A DNA stretch of 64,000 nucleotides, taken from positions 1,178,001-1,242,000 of the forward strand of contig JADKJP010000006.1 of NCBI GenBank assembly GCA_016720935.1. The letters are read 5' to 3'. Each line of letters opens with the position of its first letter. Position 1 is the first letter of the stretch. The position numbers were made by a program, and so were the translations under genes. Source of the DNA: Bacteroidota bacterium (GTDB taxonomy: Bacteria > Bacteroidota > Bacteroidia > AKYH767-A > 2013-40CM-41-45). The notes beneath the pieces were generated by a model. That model searched no databases. It was not told where the DNA came from and saw nothing but the letters and a program-made list of their open reading frames with translations. This document shows, piece after piece, positions 9,287 to 18,134 of this stretch.

Positions 9287-10315
9287 ATGAATAACCGCTT
9301 TCCCGGGGCAGAAACGCAACCATTATTTCAATACCTGAAAACTTCACGTAAAGTGGTCATTACAACGCATCATCGCCCGGATGGAGATGCAATGGGTTCA
9401 TCGCTTGGATTGTATAATTATTTGAAATTAAAGGGTCACCAGGTCTATGTTGTGACTCCGAGTGAATATCCCGATTTTCTTCACTGGTTGCCGGGACATG
9501 AGCAAGTGATCAATTTTGAAGAAGACAGATCACTTTCGGAAAAATTAATCCGGGAATCAGAAATTATTTTCTGTCTGGATTTTAACTGGCTTAGCAGAGT
9601 AGAGGGACTCGAGCCAATACTCAGAAACTCAGAACAGATTAAAGTGCTCATCGATCACCATCTGAATCCTGAGCCGGTTTTCAATTATTCCTTTTCTTAC
9701 CCTGCAGCTTGTTCAACCAGTGAGCTCATTTATCAGTTTATTGAAGCTGCCGGAGAGGAACACCTCATTAATAAGCAAATTGCGGAATGCCTGTATTGCG
9801 GAATCATGACCGATACCAATTCCTTTCGTTATGCTTCCATGAAGGCCGATACTCATCGGATCATCGCGAATCTCATGGAAGCAGGTGCTGAAAATTTCAG
9901 AATACACGAACAGGTATATGATCATTCCTCAGAAAACCGCCTGCGATTACTTGGTTATTCACTGAAAGAGAAGCTTGTGGTGTTGAACGATTACAATACC
10001 GCTTATATCGCCCTTTCTGAAAGCGAATTGCAAATGTTTAATTTCAAAACAGGCGATACTGAAGGATTGGTAAATTATGCACTGAGTATCGAAGGAATAA
10101 AAATGGCTGCATTTTTTTCTGAACGGGATGGCATGATTAAAATTTCTTTCCGTTCAAAAGATGAGTTTTCTGTTCAGGAATTGTCCTCCAAATATTTTGA
10201 AGGTGGAGGACACCGTAATGCTTCGGGTGGCAGATCACTGTTATCCTTGCAGGATACAATTCAGAAATTTCTGGACATCCTTCCTTTTTATAAAGCCAAG
10301 CTCACAGGATTGTGA
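9287..10315 (+). CDS. nrnA: DHH-family oligoribonuclease / pAp phosphatase (NrnA-like)
   Basis: 342 aa. DHH-DHHA1 architecture: TTHHRPDGDAMGSS carries the metal residues (D32, D34), LIDHHLNPEP gives D123-H124-H125, and the C-terminal GGGHRNASGG is the DHHA1 substrate-binding loop. NrnA-type enzymes degrade 2-5 nt RNAs and dephosphorylate 3'-phosphoadenosine 5'-phosphate. It is followed 27 bp later by the FKBP lipoprotein pair, likely one operon. Confidence 0.92.
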   Translation: MNNRFPGAETQPLFQYLKTSRKVVITTHHRPDGDAMGSSLGLYNYLKLKGHQVYVVTPSEYPDFLHWLPGHEQVINFEEDRSLSEKLIRESEIIFCLDFNWLSRVEGLEPILRNSEQIKVLIDHHLNPEPVFNYSFSYPAACSTSELIYQFIEAAGEEHLINKQIAECLYCGIMTDTNSFRYASMKADTHRIIANLMEAGAENFRIHEQVYDHSSENRLRLLGYSLKEKLVVLNDYNTAYIALSESELQMFNFKTGDTEGLVNYALSIEGIKMAAFFSERDGMIKISFRSKDEFSVQELSSKYFEGGGHRNASGGRSLLSLQDTIQKFLDILPFYKAKLTGL

Positions 10316-10342
10316 GATTTTACTGAATAATAGAAAAGTAAA

Positions 10343-10855
10343 ATGAAGAGGTGGAAAATATTGATTGTTCCGGCGCTGATGTTCGGGTGCTCTTCTCCAA
10401 AAGAAAAACCGGCCAGTGATGCTGAAATTCAAAATAGGTTGACGGAAGTGAACCGTCTTATGGTTCGCGATGAAGCAAAAGACATTGAGGATTTTATTCA
10501 GCGTCATCAGTTCAAAATGACAAGTAACGGTACCGGATTACGCGTACAGGTATTGGTGAAAGGAAATGGTAAAACACCATCCATACATGAGGAAGTGGCA
10601 ATGGTGTATTCTGTTTATTTACTTGATGGAACATTGTGTTATTCAGCACCGGAAGCACATCCTTTAAAATTTCATCTCGGAGAAGGACAACAACCCAGAG
10701 GATTGGAAGATGCCCTTATCACATTACCGGAAGGTAGTCATGCCAGAGTGATTGTACCCTCTCATCTGGCTTTTGGTATTACAGGTGATGGAGATAAGAT
10801 ACCCGGTGCCAGTGCATTGTATTATGAAATTCATTTGCTGAATACTCAACCATGA
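10343..10855 (+). CDS. FKBP-type peptidyl-prolyl isomerase lipoprotein
   Basis: 170 aa. Lipoprotein signal with C16 (LMFGCSSP). One FKBP domain at about residues 60-168, with VAMVYSVYLLDGT, GLEDALITLPEGSHARVIVPSHLAFG and a C-terminal strand YYEIHLL. It should fold or chaperone envelope proteins in the periplasm. The stop overlaps the next start as ATGA (10852-10855), implying translational coupling. This arrangement recalls the GldI-type FKBP lipoproteins of gliding bacteria, but gldI itself is not claimed. Confidence 0.88.
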   Translation: MKRWKILIVPALMFGCSSPKEKPASDAEIQNRLTEVNRLMVRDEAKDIEDFIQRHQFKMTSNGTGLRVQVLVKGNGKTPSIHEEVAMVYSVYLLDGTLCYSAPEAHPLKFHLGEGQQPRGLEDALITLPEGSHARVIVPSHLAFGITGDGDKIPGASALYYEIHLLNTQP

Positions 10856-11775
10856 AGAATCTTAAATTTATTGCTCCGCTGTTTGCTGTCATCATTACTG
10901 TTGGCATGTTTGCATGTATGAAAGGCAAAGAGATGACCACGAATGCCGGATTTCGTTATATCCTCTATACCGACAACAAAGGACCTAATCCCCAGATAGG
11001 TGATTATGTAACGTTGGATCTGGTATATAGAAACGCGGAGGATTCTGTATTTTTTGATTCCAGAACCAATCCAAAACCATTTCGTTTTCAGTTGGAGAAA
11101 ATTCCTTTTCAAGGATCTTATGAAGACGGATTAACCTATTTGTGCCAGGGAGACAGTGCTACATTTTATGTTCCTGCGGACTCCATGTATGCTTATTACA
11201 TCACTCGACGTGGTGAGACAATTCCACAGGAGCAAACTGTTTTCAAAAAAGGTAGCTTTTTTAAATTTGATATAAAACTGCTGCGTATTCAGACAATGAT
11301 TGAAGCTGAGCAGGAAATTCTCATAGAGAAAAGTAGCAGGGAAAAAGCGGGGATGAAAATTTTTAATCAATATGTAACCGATCATCATTGGGAATCTAAT
11401 TTCGATAGCGCCGGCTATTACATGGAGTACATAAAAAAAGGGTCAGGAAGTCCTGTTGATACCGGAGCAATTATCTCCGTCAATTTCACAGGTAAATTTC
11501 TTGACGGCCGCGTGTTTGACAGTTCGGAGCAGATGGGACATCCTTATCGTTTTGTTCTGAATACAAGACAGGTAATTGGAGGTTGGGAATTGGCATTTCG
11601 GAAATTAAAAGTAGGGGACAATGTAAACCTCCTTTTGCCTTCGCAATTGGCATATGGAGAAGCAGGGATGAGAGATCCGAAAAACGGAACTTACATTGTT
11701 CCATCCTATGCACCTTTACTTTTTGAAATCGAAGTGTTAAAGGTTGAGAAGCTCAATGCTTTGGTCAAAAAGTAA
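10852..11775 (+). CDS. Tandem FKBP-type peptidyl-prolyl isomerase lipoprotein
   Basis: 307 aa. Lipobox MFAC with C22. Two FKBP-like halves: residues about 45-148 (IGDYVTLDLVYRN... VFFDSRTNPKPFRFQL... KFDIKLLRI), which has drifted and lacks the usual VIPxxLAYG loop, and about 190-303 with GAIISVNFTGKFLDGRVFDSS, GWELAFRKLKVGD and LLPSQLAYGEAG. Only the second half looks catalytically competent. It is translationally coupled to the preceding single-domain FKBP, and ends 11 bp before the convergent methylase gene. Confidence 0.87.
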   Translation: MKNLKFIAPLFAVIITVGMFACMKGKEMTTNAGFRYILYTDNKGPNPQIGDYVTLDLVYRNAEDSVFFDSRTNPKPFRFQLEKIPFQGSYEDGLTYLCQGDSATFYVPADSMYAYYITRRGETIPQEQTVFKKGSFFKFDIKLLRIQTMIEAEQEILIEKSSREKAGMKIFNQYVTDHHWESNFDSAGYYMEYIKKGSGSPVDTGAIISVNFTGKFLDGRVFDSSEQMGHPYRFVLNTRQVIGGWELAFRKLKVGDNVNLLLPSQLAYGEAGMRDPKNGTYIVPSYAPLLFEIEVLKVEKLNALVKK

Positions 11776-11786
11776 ATTTTCAAAAT

Positions 11787-12494
11787 TTATTTACCTAGTA
11801 GAAAAATACATGGTTTCTTGTTGAGATCGGGTAGTTTTCTCTTCCATTGTCCGATGGATTTGGTTTCAATGGATTCCTCTTTTCCGGTCAGGTTACAGGC
11901 AATGCACAAGAGGGTTTCGGATGCGCAACAAAGTAATAAATCCTGCAACATCGCATTGTTTCGATAAGGAGTTTCAATGAACAACTGAGTTTGTTTCTTT
12001 TTCAGCGCATCTTTTTCGAGTTCCTTGATTTTCTGTTTTCTGCTTTCCGATTCACGCGGTAAATAACCATGAAAAACAAAACTCTGTCCATTCATTCCAC
12101 TTGCCATCAAGGCCAGAAGAATACTCGATGGACCAATCAAGGGCATCACTTTTATTCCGGATGCGTGCGCCAATCTTACAACCTCACTTCCCGGATCCGC
12201 AACTCCCGGACATCCGGCTTCGCTCATCAGGCCGACATTTTTTCCCTCTTTCAACGGTTGGAGGAATGCTGAGATTTCAATATCTTTTGTGTGTTCATTG
12301 AGTAAGTGGAAGACAAATGATGATTGGGCAACAGGACTTTTGATAAGCTTCAGAAATCGCCTTGCTGTTTTTTCATTTTCAACAATAAATTCATCCAGAT
12401 GGTAAAGTATGTTTTTTCCATCTGTGGTCAGGATATCAGGATTCTCCTCTGAAAGAAAAGTAGGTATCAGGTATAATGTACCGTTAGTGTTCAT
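11787..12494 (-). CDS. SAM-dependent methyltransferase, RsmI/tetrapyrrole methylase family
   Basis: 235 aa. The tetrapyrrole-methylase signatures are seen: LIPTFLSE at the N-terminus, LMSEAGCPGVADPGSEVVRLAH, and PLIGPSSILLALMASGMNGQSFVFHGYLP. This resembles RsmI, which methylates 16S rRNA C1402, but the protein is about 45 residues shorter than E. coli RsmI and its tail differs, so the exact target is uncertain. Last gene of a run with the phosphatase (26 bp upstream), dihydroorotase-like and BatA genes. Confidence 0.85.
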   Translation of the reverse strand: MNTNGTLYLIPTFLSEENPDILTTDGKNILYHLDEFIVENEKTARRFLKLIKSPVAQSSFVFHLLNEHTKDIEISAFLQPLKEGKNVGLMSEAGCPGVADPGSEVVRLAHASGIKVMPLIGPSSILLALMASGMNGQSFVFHGYLPRESESRKQKIKELEKDALKKKQTQLFIETPYRNNAMLQDLLLCCASETLLCIACNLTGKEESIETKSIGQWKRKLPDLNKKPCIFLLGK

Positions 12495-12520
12495 GAAATC
12501 AGAATCTTGATTTGATTGTT

Positions 12521-12991
12521 CTATAATTTGGGATTCTGTTCAATGCTTGAAAGGAAATTTTTACAAGCATCCTCAATCAATTTATATACAGGTACAAATC
12601 CATCTTCATTTCCAAACCAGGGATCAGGTACATCTGAGTTTAAATTGCTTGAGGAATGTGCAAGCAATAAATCAATCTTCTTTTTTTCTTCAATTGAATT
12701 CGCCAATTTTTCTACATCCCGGTAGTTGGATTCATCCATGACGAAAATTTTATCGAAACGGGAGAAATCACTTTTATTGAATTGCCTTGCTACCAATTTA
12801 GATATATCCACTCCAAAACGGGAAGCTGTAGAAATAGCACGACGATCAGGAGCTTCACCTGAATGCCAGTTGCCGGTGCCGGCTGAATCCACTTCTATCG
12901 GGATATTCTTATCCTGTGCCAGCTTTCTTAGAATTCCTTCTGCCATTGGGGAACGACAAATGTTTCCAAGGCAAACCATCAATACTTTCAT
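12521..12991 (-). CDS. Low-molecular-weight protein tyrosine phosphatase
   Basis: 156 aa, full length for the family. The P-loop CLGNICR at residues 7-13 gives the Cys nucleophile C7 and R13; the general-acid aspartate is in VPDPWFG. Such enzymes remove phosphate from tyrosine, often on polysaccharide tyrosine kinases, or from low-molecular-weight compounds. No kinase partner is adjacent. It lies 12 bp downstream of the dihydroorotase-like gene. Confidence 0.93.
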   Translation of the reverse strand: MKVLMVCLGNICRSPMAEGILRKLAQDKNIPIEVDSAGTGNWHSGEAPDRRAISTASRFGVDISKLVARQFNKSDFSRFDKIFVMDESNYRDVEKLANSIEEKKKIDLLLAHSSSNLNSDVPDPWFGNEDGFVPVYKLIEDACKNFLSSIEQNPKL

Positions 12992-13003
12992 AGTTTTAAT
13001 ACC

Positions 13004-14278
13004 TCAGGAACAAATGTGGAATTGATCATTGTTTAATACTGCAATAGCTTTTCCTTTCAGTTCCTTACCGGTAAATGGATTGTTTATTGATTTAGACAGG
13101 AATTTTGAATCATCGACAGTCCATACAATATTTGGATCGAACAAAGTAAGGTTTGCAATAGCTCCTTCTTCGATATTAATTTCAGGTAAGCCAAGGACCC
13201 TGCGTGGGCCATTCGAGAATTTATCAATCAATACATCAAGACTTACTTTTTTTTCGATTGCTTTACAAGCTGCGCCAAAAGCGGTTTCCAATCCGGAGGC
13301 ACCAAACGCGGCAAGGTCAAATTCTTTTACTTTATTTTCCGGATCTTCAGGGCTATGGTCAGAACAAATAGCTGAAATGGTTCCGTCGTTCAAAGCTTCA
13401 ATTAATGCTTCTATATCATCTGATGTACGTAAAGGCGGCTTCACTTTTAGCATGGTATTAAAATCTGACAATTCACTGTCATCCATGGCAAGGTGCAGTG
13501 CAGAAACATCTGCACTTACTTTCAATCCTTTTAGCTTTGCTTCACGAATCAAATTCGTAGCTGCTTTGGTGGTAATGGTAGAAAAATGTATCGCCGATTC
13601 CGTGTAAGCCGTCAACTGAAGGTCACGACTGATCATTACTTCTTCCGCGATAGAGGGGATTCCTTTTAGACCAAGGGTTGTACTGGTAACTCCTTCATTC
13701 ATCTGTCCTTTTGAGGAAAGAGAACAATCATCCGCGAATGAAAAAATTCGTCCGCCGAAATTTTTAGCGTACAGTAATGCCCGCGTCATTAATCCTGCAT
13801 CCTGAACCGCTCGTTTGTCGTCAGTGAATGCAATTGCGCCGGCAGTTGACATGTCATACATTTCACTCAGGTCTTTACCTTCCCTTTGATGCGATAAGGT
13901 TCCTGCTACATGCACTTCCACAAGTTCATTCTTTGTTTTATTCAGCACAAACTCTACTTCCGATTTGGTATGGATAGGAGGAAAGGTGGAAGGCATGCAT
14001 AAGACACCCGTAAAACCACCCTGAGCAGCGGCTTTGCATCCGCTTTTTAAATCTTCTTTATACTCATATCCCGGTTCTCTGAAATTTACGTGGAGATCAA
14101 ACCATCCCGCCGATAAATATTTATTCTTTGCATGAATCGTTTCTCCGTCATTTAAACTGAGAGATCCGGGTGTGGCGATTTTTTGAATGATTCCATCAAT
14201 GATGAGAACATCGTGTACAGATCCGGAATCAGAAGAACCGGGTTTTACCAGAGTGACTTCTTTGATCAGGATTTTCAT
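13004..14278 (-). CDS. Dihydroorotase-family protein with degraded metal site
   Basis: 424 aa amidohydrolase, clearly dihydroorotase-like along its length (FREPGYEYKEDLKSG, GQMNEGVTS, LGLKGIP, ICSDHSP). Expected metal ligands are partly missing: the HxH pair reads H63-V-N65, the usual HAED reads FADD at 181-184, and the usual HVST reads TITT near 234-237. H63, D153 and D307 remain. It may be a non-catalytic partner of aspartate carbamoyltransferase, as known for the pDHO of pseudomonads, or an enzyme with a different metal arrangement. Lies 22 bp after BatA. Confidence 0.85.
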   Translation of the reverse strand: MKILIKEVTLVKPGSSDSGSVHDVLIIDGIIQKIATPGSLSLNDGETIHAKNKYLSAGWFDLHVNFREPGYEYKEDLKSGCKAAAQGGFTGVLCMPSTFPPIHTKSEVEFVLNKTKNELVEVHVAGTLSHQREGKDLSEMYDMSTAGAIAFTDDKRAVQDAGLMTRALLYAKNFGGRIFSFADDCSLSSKGQMNEGVTSTTLGLKGIPSIAEEVMISRDLQLTAYTESAIHFSTITTKAATNLIREAKLKGLKVSADVSALHLAMDDSELSDFNTMLKVKPPLRTSDDIEALIEALNDGTISAICSDHSPEDPENKVKEFDLAAFGASGLETAFGAACKAIEKKVSLDVLIDKFSNGPRRVLGLPEINIEEGAIANLTLFDPNIVWTVDDSKFLSKSINNPFTGKELKGKAIAVLNNDQFHICS

Positions 14279-14300
14279 AGTGATGAATTTTTATGGATTA

Positions 14301-16364
14301 TCAGGAGCGGAAGAATCGGACCAGTAAGATTTCACATGCCAGGAAAACAAGGACAAGCAGGATACAGAATTTCCACAATTGCCTTCCATCATTCATTTGT
14401 GTGAGCGAATGAGTGAGATCCTTGCCTTGAGCCTGGATGATATTAAAGTTCTTTCCATTGGATGCCTGCATCAGTTTTTCGAGTTCGTCCTGAGAATAAC
14501 AGGTCAGATCTGATTCAGTGCGATCGTAGTTAAATGAAATCCCTGATAGCATGGATTTGTCTGCTCTGATTTCGTAGGTTCCGGAGGACCGGATCTGATC
14601 GTGCACCGAAAGCACCATGCTGTTTTCCATTCTTCTTATTTCAGGAATAATGTCGAATTGCAATTCCTTGTTGACAAGGTGCAAAATATTATCTCCCGGG
14701 AATACACTGTCCTTGAAAGTGATTTCCTGATTTCTGCCGATGATCAGAGGAGCACCGATTTCAGATGATCCGGTTAATGCTGACTTGATGAAAATTGGTA
14801 CAAACAAAGCATGACGTGAAAAATTGCTGAACTCTTTTCCCAGCGGAACAGCAAGGAAATATAACTGGCCATTACCATAGTTACTCATTCCCAGGAATGT
14901 ATTTCCGCTCTGAAGTTTAAGCAAAGCCTCTTCCCGGTTTTTACTCGATTTGGAAAGCGAATAGTAAGCACTCACCAGTGGCAGGTCAAGATTTTCAGGA
15001 AGGTTTTTATTTTTTTCGAAAACATCTTTGAACAGATTGTGATCCTTTTCGATTTTTGTTACCTTCTCAACACCACGGTTCATTGTCAGATATACCGGGG
15101 CACCCATTGGTTCCATTAATTCTCTGTATGAATTCAAATCTGCTTCCGGAGAAGGAATAATAAATAATTCTCCACCCTGCAAAACATATCTTCTCAATTC
15201 CTGCGACAAGCCGGATGACAACTCTTGTACTTCATTAAGTATAATCATTTGATTATTTCTGAATGAAGAATAATCAACCTGAACAGCGTTGGTGTTTTTG
15301 AAAACAAAATAAGGATCATTGCCAAAAAGTGCCTTCAGGTTTTGGCTTTCTTCTTTCCCGTTAATTGCAAGAAGCTGAATAGATGGTCTGACTTTGAAAG
15401 TGAAATAATAATTGTCATCAAAAGTAACAGGATAGTCGGTGATCGATAACTCAGCATTTTGCCATCCCGCTTGTGAAATTGTGAAAGAGAGACGAATATC
15501 TGTTACAGCATTGCCGCTAAGGCTTACACTTGCCAGCGATTTCTGAACGCCATTGATGGTCAGCTTTAATGGAATATTTTCGATTTCTTTTTCGCTGTTG
15601 TTTTTGACTCGTACAACCAATTCGTTGTTTGAGTTCAGCTGAATGAAAGGGGTATTGATATAGCAGGTATCGATATAGATATTCTGTTGAAGGCTGGCGG
15701 TCAGTGGTACGAAATTCAGCTGAAGCATTGTATCCGGTTTCAGATTTTCAGGATTCATCTGGCTGCGCTGAAAATCGGAAAGGATATATGCAATATGATC
15801 GCTGGTTACATCCGCATTGCCTCCAAATAATGCATCGTGTTGACGAAGCACAATTTCTGAAAGGGATTTCACTGCCGGACCCGGATGCAGTTGATCAATT
15901 TCAAGTAAAAGTTCTTCCCTGCTCAATAATCGCTGATGATGTGCTTCAAAATCATTCGTCAGCAATTGAAACTGATCACCGGGAGAAAAAGCCATTGCGA
16001 TTTCGTGGGCTTTTTTCTGAGCCAGGCTAAACAGACTGCCTTCTTTTCCGACAGCTTCCATGCTGAAGGAATTGTCGATGAAAATGCTCACTTTTCTCAT
16101 CGATTTTCTCTTAACATCCTTATTTTGAGGAACGTATGGCTGAGCAAAAGCGAAGACCAAAAATGCAACTGCAAGCAATCGCGAGATTAAAATGAGGAGG
16201 TGTTTGAGTTTTGATTTCGATTGAGTGTCCTGCTTTATCTCTCTAAGAAATTTGACATTGGTAAAGAGGACCTTCTTAAATCGCCGGAAATTAAAAAGAT
16301 GGATAATTACCGGTATCGCCAGAGCGAATAAAGCGAAAAGGAATTCAGGATAGATAAACCGCAT
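14301..16364 (-). CDS. BatA-domain / VWA-type membrane protein
   Basis: 687 aa. The N-terminus (PEFLFALFALAIPVIIHLFNFRRFKKVLFTNVKFL) is the BatA domain with a first membrane helix, followed by a second helix around 57-75. A VWA-like region begins at about 88 with FIDNSFSM, lacking a full MIDAS DxSxS (D then N-S-F-S). A long extracytoplasmic part follows and a last helix ends the protein (ILLVLVFLACEILLV). Bacteroidota Bat-type proteins are linked to aerotolerance and envelope stress, with unclear mechanism. Head of a four-gene run. Confidence 0.87.
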   Translation of the reverse strand: MRFIYPEFLFALFALAIPVIIHLFNFRRFKKVLFTNVKFLREIKQDTQSKSKLKHLLILISRLLAVAFLVFAFAQPYVPQNKDVKRKSMRKVSIFIDNSFSMEAVGKEGSLFSLAQKKAHEIAMAFSPGDQFQLLTNDFEAHHQRLLSREELLLEIDQLHPGPAVKSLSEIVLRQHDALFGGNADVTSDHIAYILSDFQRSQMNPENLKPDTMLQLNFVPLTASLQQNIYIDTCYINTPFIQLNSNNELVVRVKNNSEKEIENIPLKLTINGVQKSLASVSLSGNAVTDIRLSFTISQAGWQNAELSITDYPVTFDDNYYFTFKVRPSIQLLAINGKEESQNLKALFGNDPYFVFKNTNAVQVDYSSFRNNQMIILNEVQELSSGLSQELRRYVLQGGELFIIPSPEADLNSYRELMEPMGAPVYLTMNRGVEKVTKIEKDHNLFKDVFEKNKNLPENLDLPLVSAYYSLSKSSKNREEALLKLQSGNTFLGMSNYGNGQLYFLAVPLGKEFSNFSRHALFVPIFIKSALTGSSEIGAPLIIGRNQEITFKDSVFPGDNILHLVNKELQFDIIPEIRRMENSMVLSVHDQIRSSGTYEIRADKSMLSGISFNYDRTESDLTCYSQDELEKLMQASNGKNFNIIQAQGKDLTHSLTQMNDGRQLWKFCILLVLVFLACEILLVRFFRS

Positions 16365-16382
16365 TGCTCCAAAGATACGGAA

Positions 16383-17162
16383 TCAAAATTTCTCAGACAC
16401 ACCTAAACCGAACAAGGCGAAATCATATTTTACCGGGTCCTGTGGATCCAGTTCTTTTAAAAAGCCCGTCAATTCAGTCGCTGCCTGCCAGTCGTTTTGA
16501 TTTCTATGAAGGATGCCTAGTTTTCGGGCGACTCTTCCCGAGTGCACATCCAGTGGGCAGGTAAGGAGTGAAGGTTGTATATTTTTCCATAGCCCAAAAT
16601 CAACACCGGCTTTATCCTGACGAACCATCCAACGCAGAAACATATTGATCCGTTTTGAAGCAGAACCTCTTGCAGGGTCTGCAAAATGTTTCTCGGTGCG
16701 TTTGGCATGTGGAATCGAGCAAAATAAATTTCTCCAGACTGATATCGATGTTCCGAGGTGAGAAGCGTCTTTGGGAATTGCAGTATTCATGACTTGTTCG
16801 AGCCCACCGTTTTTTCTGTAAATGTTTTGAAGATGTAGCATAAAAACACGGCAATCTTCCGAATTAAACGTACGATGTCGAAACAAATTGAATCTCCGGA
16901 GGTCTTTCAATGCAAAATTCAGGATAAAATCATGGGGCGAATCATCCATCAGCCGCATCAATTCCCGGGCATTTTTAAGGATAACGGACCTTTGCCCCCA
17001 GGCAATGGTAGCCGATAGAAAAGCTGAGATTTCAATATCCTCTTTTTTGTAGAAAAGATGAGGAATACTTACCGGATCCAAAGGAATAAAGTCAGGCCTG
17101 TTGTACAAGCTGACTTTTTCATCCAAAAATTCCTTTAATTCTGCCTTTTGAAGTAGTTTCAT
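16383..17162 (-). CDS. DUF2400 / TIGR02757 family protein
   Basis: 259 aa, soluble. Recognisable by LYNRPDFIPLDPVSIPHLF, the early AFLSATIAWGQRSVILKNA and the late PLDVHSGRVARKLGI, which resemble a helix-hairpin-helix glycosylase-like fold. Conserved in Bacteroidota; function not established. It lies 18 bp upstream of BatA on the same strand and may lead that operon. Confidence 0.85.
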   Translation of the reverse strand: MKLLQKAELKEFLDEKVSLYNRPDFIPLDPVSIPHLFYKKEDIEISAFLSATIAWGQRSVILKNARELMRLMDDSPHDFILNFALKDLRRFNLFRHRTFNSEDCRVFMLHLQNIYRKNGGLEQVMNTAIPKDASHLGTSISVWRNLFCSIPHAKRTEKHFADPARGSASKRINMFLRWMVRQDKAGVDFGLWKNIQPSLLTCPLDVHSGRVARKLGILHRNQNDWQAATELTGFLKELDPQDPVKYDFALFGLGVSEKF

Positions 17163-17195
17163 TCAAAGACAAAAGTAGTGACTCTGTCCTTCTTT

Positions 17196-17282
17196 TCAGA
17201 AGACAAATAATATTGCAGCCAATGAACAAATAAAAACCAGAATCAGGTCAAGGATTGCGTACTTGAATTTTGCGATAAACAT
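17196..17282 (-). CDS. Candidate single-helix membrane microprotein
   Basis: 28 codons plus TGA. The peptide begins MFIAKFKYAILDLI and continues as a hydrophobic helix to the C-terminus, with two lysines at the N-terminal side (positive-inside). No clear ribosome-binding site, as is usual here. Base composition and position between two real genes are compatible with a gene, but a chance frame is possible. Confidence 0.3.
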   Translation of the reverse strand: MFIAKFKYAILDLILVFICSLAAILFVF

Positions 17283-17340
17283 GGTGCCGATTTTTATATG
17301 ATTATAGTTATTGGTCGATTTAATTTTCAGATGCCCTTAT

Positions 17341-17384
17341 TTGTCCTTCACAAGGCGCTTCGCAGTGCGCCTTGCTACGGACAA
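17341..17384. repeat. Long two-tier hairpin
   Basis: Outer arms TTGTCC (17341-17346) and GGACAA (17379-17384), inner arms CAAGGCGC (17351-17358) and GCGCCTTG (17367-17374), loop TTCGCAGT, with 4-base internal loops on both sides (TTCA/CTAC). The GC-rich inner arm stands out from AT-rich surroundings. It may be a REP-like interspersed element or the end of an RNA. Confidence 0.7.
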
Positions 17385-17398
17385 CAGCCCAAGCACGT

Positions 17399-17587
17399 TC
17401 AGGCCGAAATAGGTTGGCGGCGTTTTTTGAATTCGCCTCCATAAACTACGGACATGACCTGGTTCATCTGCTCCAATAATTCTTTTTCGGTATGCTGTAA
17501 TACAGCGGATTCCTTTCGTTCACCAAATACTAGGCTCAACGAGTGTTTCGCAGACACAGTTGAATTACGGTTATAGATAATTTCCAT
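17399..17587 (-). CDS. Small protein, unknown
   Basis: 62 aa, no leader or membrane segment. The middle (ESAVLQHTEKELLEQMNQVMSVVYGGEF) could form one amphipathic helix. ATG at 17587. It sits 51 bp downstream of the receiver gene on the same strand, so it could be its operon partner. No family recognised; a chance frame is possible. Confidence 0.4.
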   Translation of the reverse strand: MEIIYNRNSTVSAKHSLSLVFGERKESAVLQHTEKELLEQMNQVMSVVYGGEFKKRRQPISA

Positions 17588-17638
17588 ATAATGGATTATT
17601 AAGGTTATATAAGAGGGGTAATTTGTTGAATTTCAGTC

Positions 17639-18082
17639 TTAGTTGTAGATGAAATCCTTAAGTTGGAATACATCAAGTGGTTTAACCAGGTAACGTACAA
17701 CACTTGGGTTCATCAACACTTTATGCTTAGTGTCCTGATCAAGAGCAGTAGTGGTCACTACTATTTTGCATTTGCTGCGAATAAAGTCTGACAGGTTATT
17801 AAATTCTTCGAGGAAACGGAATCCGCCGTCATTTGGCATATCAAGGTTCAGAAAAATCAATTCCGGGACATCGCTCAAACGAGTCACATTATTGAGGAAA
17901 TTGATCACCTCATCCTGGCTCAGTTGTTTTTTCACCTCTTTAGCCACATGCAGAGCATTCAGAATTGTTTCGCTGATAAACAGGTCCACCTCACTGCTAT
18001 CTACAATGATTACTTTATTGAATCTTGGTTCTGGTTTTGCTTCGCTGTAAGCAATTTCTTTGTAGGCTCTGGTCGATTTCAT
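17639..18082 (-). CDS. Stand-alone receiver-domain protein with atypical active site
   Basis: 147 aa, a CheY-like fold without output domain, as is common in Bacteroidota. The phospho-acceptor position reads LIFLNLDMPNDGG, so the usual aspartate is asparagine (AAC codon seen in the DNA) and an aspartate appears two residues later where asparagine is normal. The acidic pair is also altered (VDSSEVD). The conserved T/S (VTTTAL) and lysine (VKPLD) remain. It may act without phosphorylation or use the shifted aspartate. Confidence 0.85.
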   Translation of the reverse strand: MKSTRAYKEIAYSEAKPEPRFNKVIIVDSSEVDLFISETILNALHVAKEVKKQLSQDEVINFLNNVTRLSDVPELIFLNLDMPNDGGFRFLEEFNNLSDFIRSKCKIVVTTTALDQDTKHKVLMNPSVVRYLVKPLDVFQLKDFIYN

Positions 18083-18134
18083 GGTCGTAAGAATTAGTGT
18101 TTCAGATTAGTGAGTCAAAAGTACCCCCACGACC

